From: CAVVMA01 sp963788205
GTDB taxonomy: Bacteria; Desulfobacterota; Binatia; Binatales; Binataceae
DNA length: 64,000 bases
NCBI GenBank assembly: GCA_963788205.1
Contig: CAWBGG010000005.1
Location: forward strand, 310,001-374,000
Reading direction: 5' to 3'
Made by a program: the position numbers and the translations under genes. Shown piece by piece: positions 8,220-18,316 of the stretch (its first letter is position 1; each line of letters opens with the position of its first letter). The notes below the pieces were generated by a model, which was not told the DNA's origin, searched no databases, and was given only the letters and a program-made list of their open reading frames with translations.

Positions 8220-8409
8220 GGCTAACTCCTGTCCCGGTCGCGAATCGAAGAACGCGTGCGCGTCGAATTAATATCTGTACGAAACACCGGCCGGGAACGC
8301 AATCGCCGACCGCAGCGCGAAGCTTGCAGGAGCGGGTTGGCCTGACAGTCGCTGGTGGCGGGCGGGCGCGATGCCGCGAGGCTCGCGGCCTGCCCGGAAT
8401 GTCGCGGTC

Positions 8410-8853
8410 TTATTTCCGCAGCCGCTTGAGCGCCGCGTCGGTGGCGCGAGCGGCCGCGATCATCCCGAGCTGCGCGGTGATCGTATCGACCAGTTGACGG
8501 CGCGTGACCGGCTTGGCCAGGAAGTCGTCCACCCCCAGGCGCATCGCCTCCGCGCGCGCATCGATATCGTCGCGCGCGGTGACCATGATAATCGGGATGT
8601 CCGCCGTGGCGGGATGGGCCTTGAGCGCGCGGCAAACGTCGAAGCCGTCCATCCCGGGCATCATCAGGTCGAGCAGGATGACGTCGACCTGGTTCTCGCG
8701 CACGATCCGCAGGCAGGCAGCGCCCGAGCCGGCTTCGAGCGCGGCGAATCCTTCGCGCTTCAAATGATGCGACAGGATGGCCAGCGTGTCGGCGTCGTCG
8801 TCGACCACCATCACGCACGCGGTCTTGCCGCGGTCTCCGTCACCGTTGCCCAT
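8410..8853 (-). CDS. Single-domain response regulator (CheY-like)
   Basis: This 147-residue receiver domain has the acidic pair Asp19/Asp20, the phosphorylation site Asp62 (LLDLMMPGMDG), Thr92 and Lys114 (FLAKPV). No output domain follows, only a short basic tail. It overlaps the end of the upstream sigma-54 activator gene by 14 bp, so the two are translated together and probably act in one pathway. No histidine kinase is in the window; the partner must be elsewhere. Confidence 0.85.
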   Translation of the reverse strand: MGNGDGDRGKTACVMVVDDDADTLAILSHHLKREGFAALEAGSGAACLRIVRENQVDVILLDLMMPGMDGFDVCRALKAHPATADIPIIMVTARDDIDARAEAMRLGVDDFLAKPVTRRQLVDTITAQLGMIAAARATDAALKRLRK

Positions 8854-10042
8854 CGTTCTTTGAGGGAGCTGCGTCTCGAGCCTCGGGCGGCGCGATCACG
8901 CCGCAGCGCCTGAGCTTGGCCGCGAAGGTCGTGCGCTTGAGCCCGAGCAGCCGCGCCGCCGCCTGCTTGTTGCCGCAGGTCTGGCGCAGCGCCTGGTTGA
9001 TCAGGCGGCCCTCCATCTCGTGCACCATCGCGCTCAGATTGATCCCGCCGCGATCCAGCGCGACCTCCGGCTCCTGGATTCTCGCGCCAGCACGCAGGTT
9101 GGGCGGCAGATTTCCCACGTCGATGGCCGAGTCCTCGCACAAGATCGTGATGCGCTCGACTACGTTCTCCAGCTCGCGGACATTGCCCGGCCAGTCGTAC
9201 GACCACATGTGCACCATCGCCTCGCGGCTGATCTCGAAATGACGTCCACGGCGGACGCTCGCGCGGCTCAGAAAGTGCTCGGTCAGGGTCGGGATATCGT
9301 GGCGGCGGTCACGCAGCGGCGCGACGCTGATCGGCACGACCTGCAGGCGATAGAAAAGATCCTCGCGAAACGCGCCCTTGCCGATCAGCACGATCAGATC
9401 CTTGTTGCTGGCGGCGATCACGCGCGTATCGACTCGCGCGGCGCGATCGGCGCCGACCGGCCGCACCATGTGATCTTCCAGCACGCGCAGCAGCTTGGCC
9501 TGCAACTGGAGTCCGAGCTCGTTGACCTCGTCGAGGAAGATCGTGCCGCCGTCGGCGGCGCTGAACAGGCCCTGGCGGGACCCGGCCGCGCTGGTAAAAG
9601 CACCCCGCTCATGCCCGAACATTTCCGATTCGAGCAGGTCGGTCGGGATCGCCGCGCAGTTGACCGGCACAAACGGCCTTCCGCGCCGCGGCGAGGCGGC
9701 ATGGATCATCCGGGCGACAATTTCCTTGCCGGTGCCGCTCTCGCCGGTGATCAGTACGGTCGCGTCGGTTGGCGCGACGCGCTCGACCAGCGTGCGCAGT
9801 TTGGCGATCGCTGGATGGTCGCCGATCAGGCAGTACGCCGAACTGCCATTGAGTTCCGCTGCGGCGATTTGAAGGCTCGGTGGCACTGTCCCCCGCTGTC
9901 CCCTTTTCTGCCAGCCGGAAAGTGTCTGACGAGCAGATGCTCGCACGATCGCCCGCCTGTTGACAAGCAGTTGACGCGATATTTGTTCTACGCAGAACTT
10001 GATCAATCCACCGCCACGCGAATGCTGCTCATCAGCGCCCAT
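8840..10042 (-). CDS. Sigma-54-dependent transcriptional activator with variant GAFTSA loop
   Basis: The 400-residue protein has a short N-terminal region (1-70) with no recognisable sensor, an AAA+ domain (about 72-305) with Walker A GESGTGKE (100-107) and Walker B GTIFLDEV (166-173), and a C-terminal Fis-type HTH (about 355-385, NKQAAARLLGLKRTTFAAKL). The sigma-54 contact loop reads GAFTSA (147-152) in place of GAFTGA, which may change coupling to RNA polymerase. With no own receiver domain, its input could come from the overlapping receiver protein downstream. The start is uncertain; the N-terminal 50 residues are weakly supported. Confidence 0.85.
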   Translation of the reverse strand: MGADEQHSRGGGLIKFCVEQISRQLLVNRRAIVRASARQTLSGWQKRGQRGTVPPSLQIAAAELNGSSAYCLIGDHPAIAKLRTLVERVAPTDATVLITGESGTGKEIVARMIHAASPRRGRPFVPVNCAAIPTDLLESEMFGHERGAFTSAAGSRQGLFSAADGGTIFLDEVNELGLQLQAKLLRVLEDHMVRPVGADRAARVDTRVIAASNKDLIVLIGKGAFREDLFYRLQVVPISVAPLRDRRHDIPTLTEHFLSRASVRRGRHFEISREAMVHMWSYDWPGNVRELENVVERITILCEDSAIDVGNLPPNLRAGARIQEPEVALDRGGINLSAMVHEMEGRLINQALRQTCGNKQAAARLLGLKRTTFAAKLRRCGVIAPPEARDAAPSKNDGQR

Positions 10043-10080
10043 CTAAGCGCGGATTTAATCGACGGTCTCGCGCGCGGGCC

Positions 10081-11520
10081 TCAGCCTTCCGGAAGCTCGC
10101 TGGTCATATCGAGCCACGCGAGCATGAATTCGTTGATTATCGACGGGTCCAGCCCGGTCGCGCCGCCGCCGTAGACGGCACCGCTCCTGGGCGCGGTCGC
10201 GGGCGGCGTTTTCGCGTAGGCGACGCCCTGCGCCAAATCCTGCACGAACCGCTCGGCGAGGCCGGGCGCAGTCTGCGGCAGCGTAACGCACATGTGAAAG
10301 CCGGGCGGATGCTGCAATCCGTTGAGGCGCCATCCTTTGGAGGCCATGTAGTCGGCAACGTGATAGATGTCCACGGCGTCGGAGGTGAACGCGATACAAT
10401 ACGTCGGGTCGCCGATAATCGTGATCTCCGGAACGTTGGCGGCGCCGGCCTTGATCGCGTCGGCGGTGTTCATGATCCGGCGCGCGGCCTTTAGGTATCC
10501 GCTCTCGCCCATCGTGACCATCGCCGCCCAGGTCGAAGCGGTGATTCCGGCCGAGCGGCTGCCCGCGATCGTCGGCGAGGCGTATAGTCCGCCCTGCCAT
10601 TCGGTGGTCGAAAAATACTGGCGGCGGCGCAGCGCCTTGTTGCGATACAGGACCACCGACGCGCCCTTCAGCCCGAAGCCCCATTTGTGCGTGTCACACG
10701 ACATCGAGGTGACGCCGGGCAGGCGAAAGTCGAAGACCGGAATCGGATAGCCGAGCTTTTCGATCCACGGCAGGATAAAGCCGCCGAAGCAACTGTCAAC
10801 GTGCAGCCCGACGCCGGCTTCCAGCGCAAGCTCGGACAGCTGGTCGATCGGATCGATCAGCCCGTGCGGATAGTTCGCTGCCGAGCCGGCAATCGCGATG
10901 GTGTTCTTCGTGATCCGGCGGCGCATCGCCTCGACGTTCGCCAGGTAGTCCTCACCCACCGGCACCCGGATCAACTTGACGCCAAAATAATGCGCCCCCT
11001 TGCTGAAGGCGGGATGAATCGTGTCCGGCACGACCATCTCGGGCTCGGTGATTCCCTTTTCGGCCCGCGCCCGGTCGCGATAGGCGAGAATCGGCAGGAT
11101 GATGCTCTCCGTGCCGCCCGAAGTGATCGAGCCGCAAACTTCGTCCTGCGGATTGCGCGCCCTGGCGGCCTCGCTGTGAAGCATCCGCGCCGTCATCGAG
11201 ATGATCTCGGACTCGAACTTGGTGCCGCTCGGGCAGACGTCGCGTTGCAGGAGATTGACATGCGAGAACAGCGCGAACACGCGGTTGAGGAACGCATAGT
11301 GGTCCTTGCCACCGTGATAGTAGGTTCCCGAGATCTTGCCGGTCTGCCAGATCGCGTCTTCCTCCTGAGCGATCGTCTTGAGCTCCTTGATGATATCGGC
11401 GCGCTTGCGCCCCTTACCCGGCAGCGCGGGATGGCTCTGGAAGCGCCGGCGATAGGGATACAGATCTCCCAGCGGCCCCGACGATGACGATTCCTGCTGC
11501 TCTTTCACTTCTTCGGACAT
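10081..11520 (-). CDS. PLP-dependent decarboxylase/lyase, sphingosine-1-phosphate-lyase-like
   Basis: This 479-residue enzyme is a fold-type I PLP protein of the group II decarboxylase/SPL family. Visible are His169 (TIHPAF), Asp242 (LHVDSCFGG) and the PLP lysine in SCDTHKWGFGLKG (Lys279). The overall pattern, with SGGTESI and the HVDSCFGGF strand, is closer to sphingosine-1-phosphate lyase than to glutamate decarboxylase. The ATG at 11520 follows AAGGAG; the open frame reaches further upstream without protein-like sequence. It could cleave a phosphorylated sphingoid-like base or decarboxylate an amino acid; sequence alone does not decide. Confidence 0.82.
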   Translation of the reverse strand: MSEEVKEQQESSSSGPLGDLYPYRRRFQSHPALPGKGRKRADIIKELKTIAQEEDAIWQTGKISGTYYHGGKDHYAFLNRVFALFSHVNLLQRDVCPSGTKFESEIISMTARMLHSEAARARNPQDEVCGSITSGGTESIILPILAYRDRARAEKGITEPEMVVPDTIHPAFSKGAHYFGVKLIRVPVGEDYLANVEAMRRRITKNTIAIAGSAANYPHGLIDPIDQLSELALEAGVGLHVDSCFGGFILPWIEKLGYPIPVFDFRLPGVTSMSCDTHKWGFGLKGASVVLYRNKALRRRQYFSTTEWQGGLYASPTIAGSRSAGITASTWAAMVTMGESGYLKAARRIMNTADAIKAGAANVPEITIIGDPTYCIAFTSDAVDIYHVADYMASKGWRLNGLQHPPGFHMCVTLPQTAPGLAERFVQDLAQGVAYAKTPPATAPRSGAVYGGGATGLDPSIINEFMLAWLDMTSELPEG

Positions 11521-11621
11521 GCCATTCTCCTTGCCGCTCTGCAAATCTGACGGGAGCACCCTCAGGCTAGAGCAGATAGGCTGACATTGGAACTCGGCGG
11601 AAGATGACGCTAAGCTAGGGC

Positions 11622-11861
11622 ATGACTGCCGATGAACTTTTCGGCCACGCCCGGCGTTTGAGCCCGGAAGAGCTGTCGCGCTTGGCGGCGAAACTTGAAG
11701 AGTATCTGTCGTCCGCCGTAACTGAAGCGGCGTCCTCAGGCCAGAGCTCGTACGCCCATACACTGGCGCTTTGCGGGATGGGGCACGATGATTGGTCCGA
11801 CGTCTCGTCTCACAAGCGAAAACATCTCGCGGAAGCTTACGCTACGAGGCGCGATGGGTGA
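11622..11861 (+). CDS. Small antitoxin-like hypothetical protein
   Basis: The 79-residue product has an amphipathic N-terminal helix (ADELFGHARRLSPEELSRLA) and ends DVSSHKRKHLAEAYATRRDG. Small proteins of this look are often found before PIN-type toxins, but no toxin gene follows; the next gene is convergent. It is therefore at most an orphan antitoxin-like gene. Its coding nature rests on composition and an ATG 100 bp from the divergent decarboxylase gene. Confidence 0.4.
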   Translation: MTADELFGHARRLSPEELSRLAAKLEEYLSSAVTEAASSGQSSYAHTLALCGMGHDDWSDVSSHKRKHLAEAYATRRDG

Positions 11862-11891
11862 ATCGCGTTTTCGTCAACACCTTCCGCGTGC

Positions 11892-13454
11892 TCACGAGTT
11901 GAGGCGTTGGTAGATCGGCTTCGTCCGTTTGTAAAACTCCATGAACTCCCGGTACTGGCGATCGTAGACCGCGCGGTTCGCCGCGATCGGATCGTAGACC
12001 GCGGCGATCTTCACCAGCGCCGGAATGTCGTCTACCGCGATTGCGCCCAGCGCCGCGAACGCTGCCAGCGCCGCACCGACCGCGTTGGCGTTGCGCGGGT
12101 TGGCCACCTGGCGCACCCGACGTCCCAGGATGTCGGCATGGATCTGGCACCACAGGTCAGACTGCGCACCACCGCCGATGAAGTTCAGATGCGCGAAAGG
12201 CCGGCCGATGAATTTCTCGACGTGTCCCATGAGCCAGCGCTGGTTGAAAGCCACGCCCTCCATCACCGCGCGCACGTAATGGCCTCGCGTAGTGGCCGCT
12301 TTCTGATTGAAGAACGCGCTGCGGGTGGCCGGATCTTCCGAAGGCGCTAGCACGCCGTTGAGCCATGGGGTGAAGATCAGCCCGTCGCTGCCCGGCGCGA
12401 CGCCGGCGCCGAGGCGGTTTAAGTCTTCATAAACGTCGGGCGGCGCGGCGCCGTCGGGGAAAAGCAGGTCCTTCAGGAACTCAAGGCAGCGGCAGGCCAC
12501 GCCCTGCTCGGCGGTGACTACGTAGCGGCCCGGCAGCGCGGCAGGCATCGTCGAGATCATGTGCAGCGGGTCGGTCTTCTTGGCCGGCACATGACAGCTC
12601 ATCCAGGACGTCGTCCCGATGTAGAAATATCCGTCATAGTCGCGCACCGCGCCCGCGCCGATTGCCGCGGAATGGCCGTCGCATGACCCCATTACCACTT
12701 TGGTCTCCGGCGAAAGCCCAAGCTCGTCCGCGACTTGCGGCTTGATCGGGGCGAGCACCGCGTTGACCGGCAGCAAGTCCGGCAACTTGGCCCGGTCCAC
12801 GCCCGCCAGCCGCAGCAGCTCCGGCACGTAATGGATATCGCGCGGATTGCGATTGTCGGTCAGCCAGTACGGAAAGATCGTTCCATAGGAGGCGGCGAAG
12901 CGGCCGGTGAGCCGCAGATTAAGGTAGTCCATGGGCTCGAGAAGTACGCTCGCACGCGCATAGATTTCCGGGCGTTCGTGCTTCAAAAACAGCACATGGC
13001 CCAGCCCGTCCATTCCCGATTGCACCGGCGCGCCGCCCGTGAGCCTGATCCATCTGATGAGCTTGGCCAGGCCGTAGCCCTTGATGCGCGGCCATCCGTC
13101 GACCACGGCGCGGTTGTAGCGAGCGCCGCGCGTATCCATCCAGGAGATCGCGTTGCCCAGCGCGAGGCCTTGAGCGTCAACGGGAACCGTGACGCCCCAT
13201 TGCGTAGTGCACGCGATCGCGATGACTTGCGCGGGTGCTACCGCGGCCGCGGCGAGGGCGGTCCGGGCGGCTCCGATGACGGCGCTCCACCATTCTTCGG
13301 GATTCTGCTCTGCGCCGCCGCCGGCACTGAATATGGTCCGGATCGGCCGCAGGCCCGACGCGGCGACCTCGGCGCGATCGGACACCAGCGCCGCCTTGGC
13401 GCTCCCGGAGCCCATGTCGATCGCGAGCACGTACTTGTTGCCGGCCGCCGCCAT
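11892..13454 (-). CDS. FGGY-family carbohydrate kinase (xylulokinase-like)
   Basis: The 520-residue protein shows the N-terminal phosphate-1 motif YVLAIDMGSGSAKAAL, the catalytic-type region CDGHSAAIGAGAV and the C-terminal adenosine motif FIGGGAQSDLWCQIHADILG of FGGY sugar kinases. The closest look is xylulokinase-like, but substrate specificity within FGGY is hard to read. It phosphorylates a sugar or polyol in the cytoplasm. The ATG follows AGGAAA. No sugar transporter or isomerase is adjacent, although sugar oxidation genes are at 28-32 kb. Confidence 0.85.
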   Translation of the reverse strand: MAAAGNKYVLAIDMGSGSAKAALVSDRAEVAASGLRPIRTIFSAGGGAEQNPEEWWSAVIGAARTALAAAAVAPAQVIAIACTTQWGVTVPVDAQGLALGNAISWMDTRGARYNRAVVDGWPRIKGYGLAKLIRWIRLTGGAPVQSGMDGLGHVLFLKHERPEIYARASVLLEPMDYLNLRLTGRFAASYGTIFPYWLTDNRNPRDIHYVPELLRLAGVDRAKLPDLLPVNAVLAPIKPQVADELGLSPETKVVMGSCDGHSAAIGAGAVRDYDGYFYIGTTSWMSCHVPAKKTDPLHMISTMPAALPGRYVVTAEQGVACRCLEFLKDLLFPDGAAPPDVYEDLNRLGAGVAPGSDGLIFTPWLNGVLAPSEDPATRSAFFNQKAATTRGHYVRAVMEGVAFNQRWLMGHVEKFIGRPFAHLNFIGGGAQSDLWCQIHADILGRRVRQVANPRNANAVGAALAAFAALGAIAVDDIPALVKIAAVYDPIAANRAVYDRQYREFMEFYKRTKPIYQRLNS

Positions 13455-13531
13455 GCGATTTTCCTATCACACCGGGGCGTTCGCCGCCGCCGCTGCGAAC
13501 TTCTATCGTCTGCAGGCCGGAGAGGCAGGAT

Positions 13532-15418
13532 CTACTTGGCGACGCCGCTCAGCTTGACTTTCTGGGGGTTGGCGGCGGCATCGTCGCTGACCGTCAGGAC
13601 CGACCCATAGGAACCCTTCTTTTTCGGCGTGAACGCAACCTCCAACGCACAGGCGCTTTTGGCCTTGAGGGTGCCGACACATCCGTTGGCCGCGATCAGC
13701 GGTATGAAGACGGCGGTGTTGCTGTTCACCTGGATAGTGGTGATCGTGACCGGAACCGGGTTGGCGTTCTTGATTCTGATGGTCTTGAAGCTGACGTGAT
13801 TGACCGGCAGCGAACCGAAGTTCAACGCCTTGGCGGAGTACGTCAGCGCCCCGAGCTTGCCCTTGCCGCTGAGCGACACGACGATCGGCGCGCCCTTGGT
13901 CGCATTGGTGGCCACAGTCAATGAGCCCGGCCGATTTCCAAGCCTGGTTGGCGTGAAGGTCACCGCCATCTTGCAGCCGCTGCCGGAGGCCAGGATGGTC
14001 CCGCAGGTGGTCGCCTGACTGTAGACAGCGAAGTCGCCCGAGATCGTGTAGCCCTCGAAAGTAGCCGGAGTCTTTTTCTTGGTCTTCGGATTCGTGATCT
14101 TAACTATCAGCGGTGGGCTAGTTCCCCCCTGGCCCCCGATCACGACCTGGGTGGGGAACTTGAAATGCGCCGGAGTGAAGACGAGCGCCACCGGCACGGG
14201 GGTCGTACTCGCTGAAGGCGTGGCGGTCGGAGTCGGTGGCAGAGTCGTCACAACTGGGGTTGGGGCGCCCGGCTGCGTGACCGGCTGTTCCGTCCCGCCC
14301 GCGATAAGAACGTCGCCGCTTTCCAGAATTGAAGCGGCATGATTGACGTGCGGCGAGCTCATCGCGCCGTCGGCGGCAAACGCGGCCTGCGACGGATCGT
14401 AGAGTTCCGCGCTCGCGAGCACGCTGCCGGCAGCGTCAAGGCCGCCCGCGATCAGCACGGTACCGTCGGCGAGCAGCGTGGCGGTATGCAGCGAGCGCGC
14501 GCTGATCATGCTCGCCGCCGCCGTGAAGCTGGCGCTGGCGGGATCGTAAAGCTCGGCCCCAAAGATCGCGCTGCCGCTCGCGTCAGTGCCGCCGACGATC
14601 AGGACCGTGCCATCCTCGAGCAAGGTCGCGGTGTGGCCGGTGCGCGGGGTTATCATCGCGCCGGTCGCAGAGAAGCTCGCGCTAGCGGGATCATAGAGCT
14701 CGGCGCCGCCGATCGGATTGCCGTTGGCGTCTACGCCCCCGGTGATCAAAACCAACCCGTTGGCAAGCAGCGTCGCAGTGTGATCGGCGCGCGCAGTGAT
14801 CATCGCACCGGCCTGGTCAAATCCGGCTGATTGCGAGTTGTAAATTTCGGCGGCGCTGACCGGGCCGCCGGAGCCGATTCCGCCGGCAATCAGGACCGTT
14901 CCGTCTTCCAGCTCGGTCGCGGAATGGCGGCTGCGTGCGTGAGCCATCGCACCACCCTGCTGGAAGCTCGCCGATGAAGGATCGTAGAGTTCAGCGGCGC
15001 TGAGCGGATTGCCGGTCGAATCGAGGCCACCAGCGAACAGGACCTCGCCGGTCCCGAGCAGCGTAGCGGTATGCCGCACGCGCGCAGAGAGCATCGCCCC
15101 GGTCGGCGCGAAAGTCGCGGCGGACGGGTCGTAGAGCTCCGCCTGCGCGACCGTGACCCCGCTCAGGTCCAGCCCGCCGGCCACCAGCACCTCGCCGTTT
15201 CCGAGCAGCGTCGCGGTGGGATCGTAACGATCCTGCACCAGGCTCCCGACTGCGGTGAAGGTGGCGTTTTGTGCGACGTAGAGCTGAGGGCTGGCTGAAG
15301 TCAGCGCCGCCGCGCCATTGATCGGACGAGTGAGGGCAATCAGCGCGACCGCGCTGAGAGCGGCAAGCGTCAGAACGCCGAGCAGCGATCGGGCGACGGG
15401 CCGATCAGCGCGCCACAT
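13532..15418 (-). CDS. Secreted kelch-repeat beta-propeller protein with two ASH-type domains
   Basis: The 628-residue product has an N-terminal signal/anchor (about 12-35), six complete and one partial kelch-like repeats of about 49 residues (about 55-385; each has HTATLL-x-DGTVLIAGG and AELYDP), a Pro/Thr hinge (about 385-415), and two immunoglobulin-like ASH/choice-of-anchor domains (about 415-520 and 525-628) with FTPTRLGNRPGSLTV and FTPKKKGSYGSVLTV. The repeats would close a seven-bladed propeller. Such proteins are exported and bind partners or glycans; enzymatic activity is not indicated. Most likely it is a surface protein, paired with the frameshifted kelch gene just upstream. Confidence 0.8.
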   Translation of the reverse strand: MWRADRPVARSLLGVLTLAALSAVALIALTRPINGAAALTSASPQLYVAQNATFTAVGSLVQDRYDPTATLLGNGEVLVAGGLDLSGVTVAQAELYDPSAATFAPTGAMLSARVRHTATLLGTGEVLFAGGLDSTGNPLSAAELYDPSSASFQQGGAMAHARSRHSATELEDGTVLIAGGIGSGGPVSAAEIYNSQSAGFDQAGAMITARADHTATLLANGLVLITGGVDANGNPIGGAELYDPASASFSATGAMITPRTGHTATLLEDGTVLIVGGTDASGSAIFGAELYDPASASFTAAASMISARSLHTATLLADGTVLIAGGLDAAGSVLASAELYDPSQAAFAADGAMSSPHVNHAASILESGDVLIAGGTEQPVTQPGAPTPVVTTLPPTPTATPSASTTPVPVALVFTPAHFKFPTQVVIGGQGGTSPPLIVKITNPKTKKKTPATFEGYTISGDFAVYSQATTCGTILASGSGCKMAVTFTPTRLGNRPGSLTVATNATKGAPIVVSLSGKGKLGALTYSAKALNFGSLPVNHVSFKTIRIKNANPVPVTITTIQVNSNTAVFIPLIAANGCVGTLKAKSACALEVAFTPKKKGSYGSVLTVSDDAAANPQKVKLSGVAK

Positions 15419-15486
15419 GACTTTGGCCTACTGGCGTCCCAACTTGATGCTCCAAGCGCCAAGCGGACTCTGGCGCTGCTCCCCAT

Positions 15487-16911
15487 CTATCGCAGAGTCA
15501 CCACGCCGAGCCCGGTCGGGAGTCCCTGCACCTGCACGGGTCCGGAAGTACGGTCCACGCCGATCGCGGTCACGGTCTGGACCGAGCGTACCGGCCGCTT
15601 GGCGGTGGCACCGGCCCGGCGCATCGAACCGAGCGTACCCGTCATCGTGAATTGCACCGAGCCGCCTGGCGGCACATTAAGCGGCTCCCTGAAGATGAAG
15701 GTCTCGGTCGCGCCGGGGTTTTTGACGATCGCGGTCTCGAGGGCGGGATGACGCGATTTGCCGACCACCTGGCCGGTCAACGAGACGCGCGAGAAAATCG
15801 CCGCCTGACTCAACGCCATCGTGACTTCGGAGAAACCCTCCGCGCTCCCGCTCAGATTGGTCACTTGAATGCCGCCGCCGTTGACCATCGAACCGGAGCC
15901 GCCGCCCACCTTCGCGAGCCTGGTGAGCGAGACCAAAGCACCGGCCGGGGCCGGACCGCTTGGCGGGTCGAATAGCTCCGAAGAGTCGGTGACATTGAAG
16001 TCATCGTCCACGCCGCCCGAGAGCAGGACCATCCCGTTAAGCAGCATCGTAGCGGCCTGGCCAGCGCGTGGGGTCAGCATCAGGCTCGCGGCAGGCCTGA
16101 ATGAAGCCGTCTCGGGACTGTAGATCTCCGCTTCGTTGACCACCAGATTGTTGTTGCCCTCGCCGCCCACGATCAACACCTCGCCATCCGGCAGCAGGAC
16201 CGCAGAATGGTTGTAGCGCGCCACCGCCATTCGGCCCACCGCGGTGAAGATCTGGTTGGAGGGATTGAAAATTTCAGCAGTAGCGGTTGCGCCGTTGTTG
16301 TCGACGCCGCCGACGAGCAGCACCTGCCCGCTGTTGAGCAAGGTGGCGGTGTGGAATTCGCGCGCGTCGGTCATCGTGCCGGAGACCGCACTAAAGTTGT
16401 CGGCGACCGGATTATAGGCCTCGGCACTATTCAGGATGTTGCCGTTGGTGTCGCGTCCGCCAGTGAGCAGCACCGCGCCGTTAAGCAATTGAGTCGCGGT
16501 GTGGAACACGCGCGACGACACCATCGTCCCAGCCGACGCCGTAAAAGCGCCGCTCTTGGGATTGAAGATGTCGGCGTTGTTCAGCACACTCCCGTCCGAA
16601 GTAATTCCGCCGGCATAGAAGCCCATCCCGGTGATCAGCAGGGCGGTCGAGGAGTGGCCCAACCTCGGATGCGACATCGGGGTGAGCTGGAATCCTCCCA
16701 GCACGCCCCGCGCGATCGTGTTGGAGAAAGTGTCGTACAGATCGGCGTCGGCGTGGACCGTGCCGGTCGCGTCAACCCCGCCGGCGAACAGCAGGCGCTG
16801 ATCGTTGCATGTGCAGCCCGCGTTTAGAAATTCGGGAAACAGCGTGGCGGTATGGAACGATCGCTGGGTTGACAGGTTGGGCCCGGGTGAGAAGGTGGCG
16901 CCGTCGTAGAG
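15487..16911 (-). pseudogene. C-terminal half of frameshifted double-kelch-propeller protein
   Basis: This is the downstream part of the gene starting at 18316, shifted by one inserted base at 16912. From 16911 it continues with LYDGATFSPG and supplies the rest of kelch repeat 8 and repeats 9-14, followed by a beta-rich C-terminal domain of about 150 residues that ends VQGLPTGLGVVTLR. The frame is open without stops across the joint, and internal starts before 16704 lack a good ribosome site, so it is not an independent gene. Repeat length is again about 48-50 residues with HTATLL and AEIYNP-type signatures. Confidence 0.7.
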
Positions 16912-18316
16912 ACTCCGTGCTGGACAGCGGGCCGAATGCGTTCTGCCCGCCCGCCACGATCGTCACTCCGGTGAACAGGGTCGAGGCAGTGTGGAACTGC
17001 CGCGCGGTTGCCATCGGGCCGTTGGGCACGAAAAATCCCGGCGTCGGAGCGAGCAAGTCAGCCTCGCTGGAAGCCAGCGCGGAGCCGCCGGTCGGCACAC
17101 CGCCGGCAATCAGCACCAGGCCGCTGGCCAGGAGCGTGGCCGTGTGAAGGTCGCGTGCCTCGTTCATCTGACTCGCGAGCGCGCTGAAAGTCTCGCTGGT
17201 GGGATCGTAGATCTCGGCGCTGGAGAGCAGATTGCCGAAGTCATCGCCGCCCCCGGCGAGCAGGACCCGGCCATCGTTCAGCAGGGTCGCGGTGTGATCC
17301 GCCCGCGGCGTGGTCATGGTGGTCGAGCTCGAAGCGGAGCTGCCGGTCAGGCTGAAGCGGCCCAACGTGGGGTTGTAGATTTCGGCGGTCGGCACCACGT
17401 CCAATCCGTCGTTACCGCCGGCGACCAGAACCGTACCATCGTTGAGTAAGGCCGCGGTGTGGCTGATGCGAGCGTCACTCATCGAGCCCGAAGCACTGAA
17501 GAGCCCTGCGCCAGCATTGTTCGCCGGCGCAGGCATGAACCGCTCTGAGGTGGCGGTGACGTTTCCGGCGCTGTCCCTGCCGCCGACAATCAGCACGGAT
17601 CCGTCGCCGAGCCGGGTGGCCGTATGGGCCGTGCGGCTGTCGTTCATGCTCGGGTTGCAGAGCGGAGGAGTTGCGCTCACGCCGCCCACGCAGATGAACT
17701 GCTCCAGCACCGGGTCATAGATCTCCGCGGTGTTCAGGATCACAGTTGCGTCCTGCCCGCCGGTAATCAGAACCTGCCCGTTGTTGAGCTTGGTTGCGGT
17801 ATGCGACGCGCGGCTGTCGCTCATCGTGTTGGGCAGCAAAGTGAAGGTCTGAGCCGAGGAACTGAAGATCTCGGCCGTGTTCAGCAGGTTGCCGTTGTTG
17901 TCGATGCCGCCGGCGAGCAACACGCCGCCGTTATCGAGCAGCACCGCGGTATGCAATTTGCGCGCGGTGTTCATGACACCCAAGAAAGTGAACACGCCGG
18001 TCGCCGGATCATAGAGCTCTACGGTCGCCTGCGCAGTGCCGCTGACATCCTGTCCGCCGGCGAAGAGGATCTTGCCGCTGGGCAGCATCGTTGCGGTGGC
18101 GTTGGCGCGCGCCTGGGTCATCGTGTCGGTGGCGACGAACAACGGTGATGGATCGCCGGCCCCGCCGGCCACGCCGGCGATCAACGCCGCGATCACGACG
18201 CTGATCGCGAGCGCCCGCGCGCTTTGCGATCGCATCTGTTGCTCGCGCGCACGAAAGCCGCCAGCGACACGGGCCCCCCGCCCACTATCTGCCGCCGTTT
18301 TGATACCTCGATCCAT
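16772..18316 (-). pseudogene. N-terminal half of frameshifted double-kelch-propeller protein
   Basis: From the ATG at 18316 (CAGGA just upstream; ATG at 18235 is an alternative) the product has a signal/anchor (LAISVVIAALIAGVAGGAG) and kelch repeats 1-7 plus the start of repeat 8. After GPLSSTE the frame runs into a non-kelch tail of about 50 residues. Deleting the extra base at 16912 restores ELYDG and joins it to the downstream frame, giving a protein of about 940 residues with 14 repeats, i.e. two seven-bladed propellers. The shift is either a recent inactivation or an assembly error. Confidence 0.7.

Noticed and set aside
9020..10174. Plus-strand open frame of 384 codons
   Set aside because: It mirrors the sigma-54 activator, whose motifs are clear on the minus strand.
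13532..18316. Periodic DNA of about 147 bases as a CRISPR-like or satellite array
   Set aside because: The period is the kelch repeat length; units vary and the frame stays open, so it is protein repetition.
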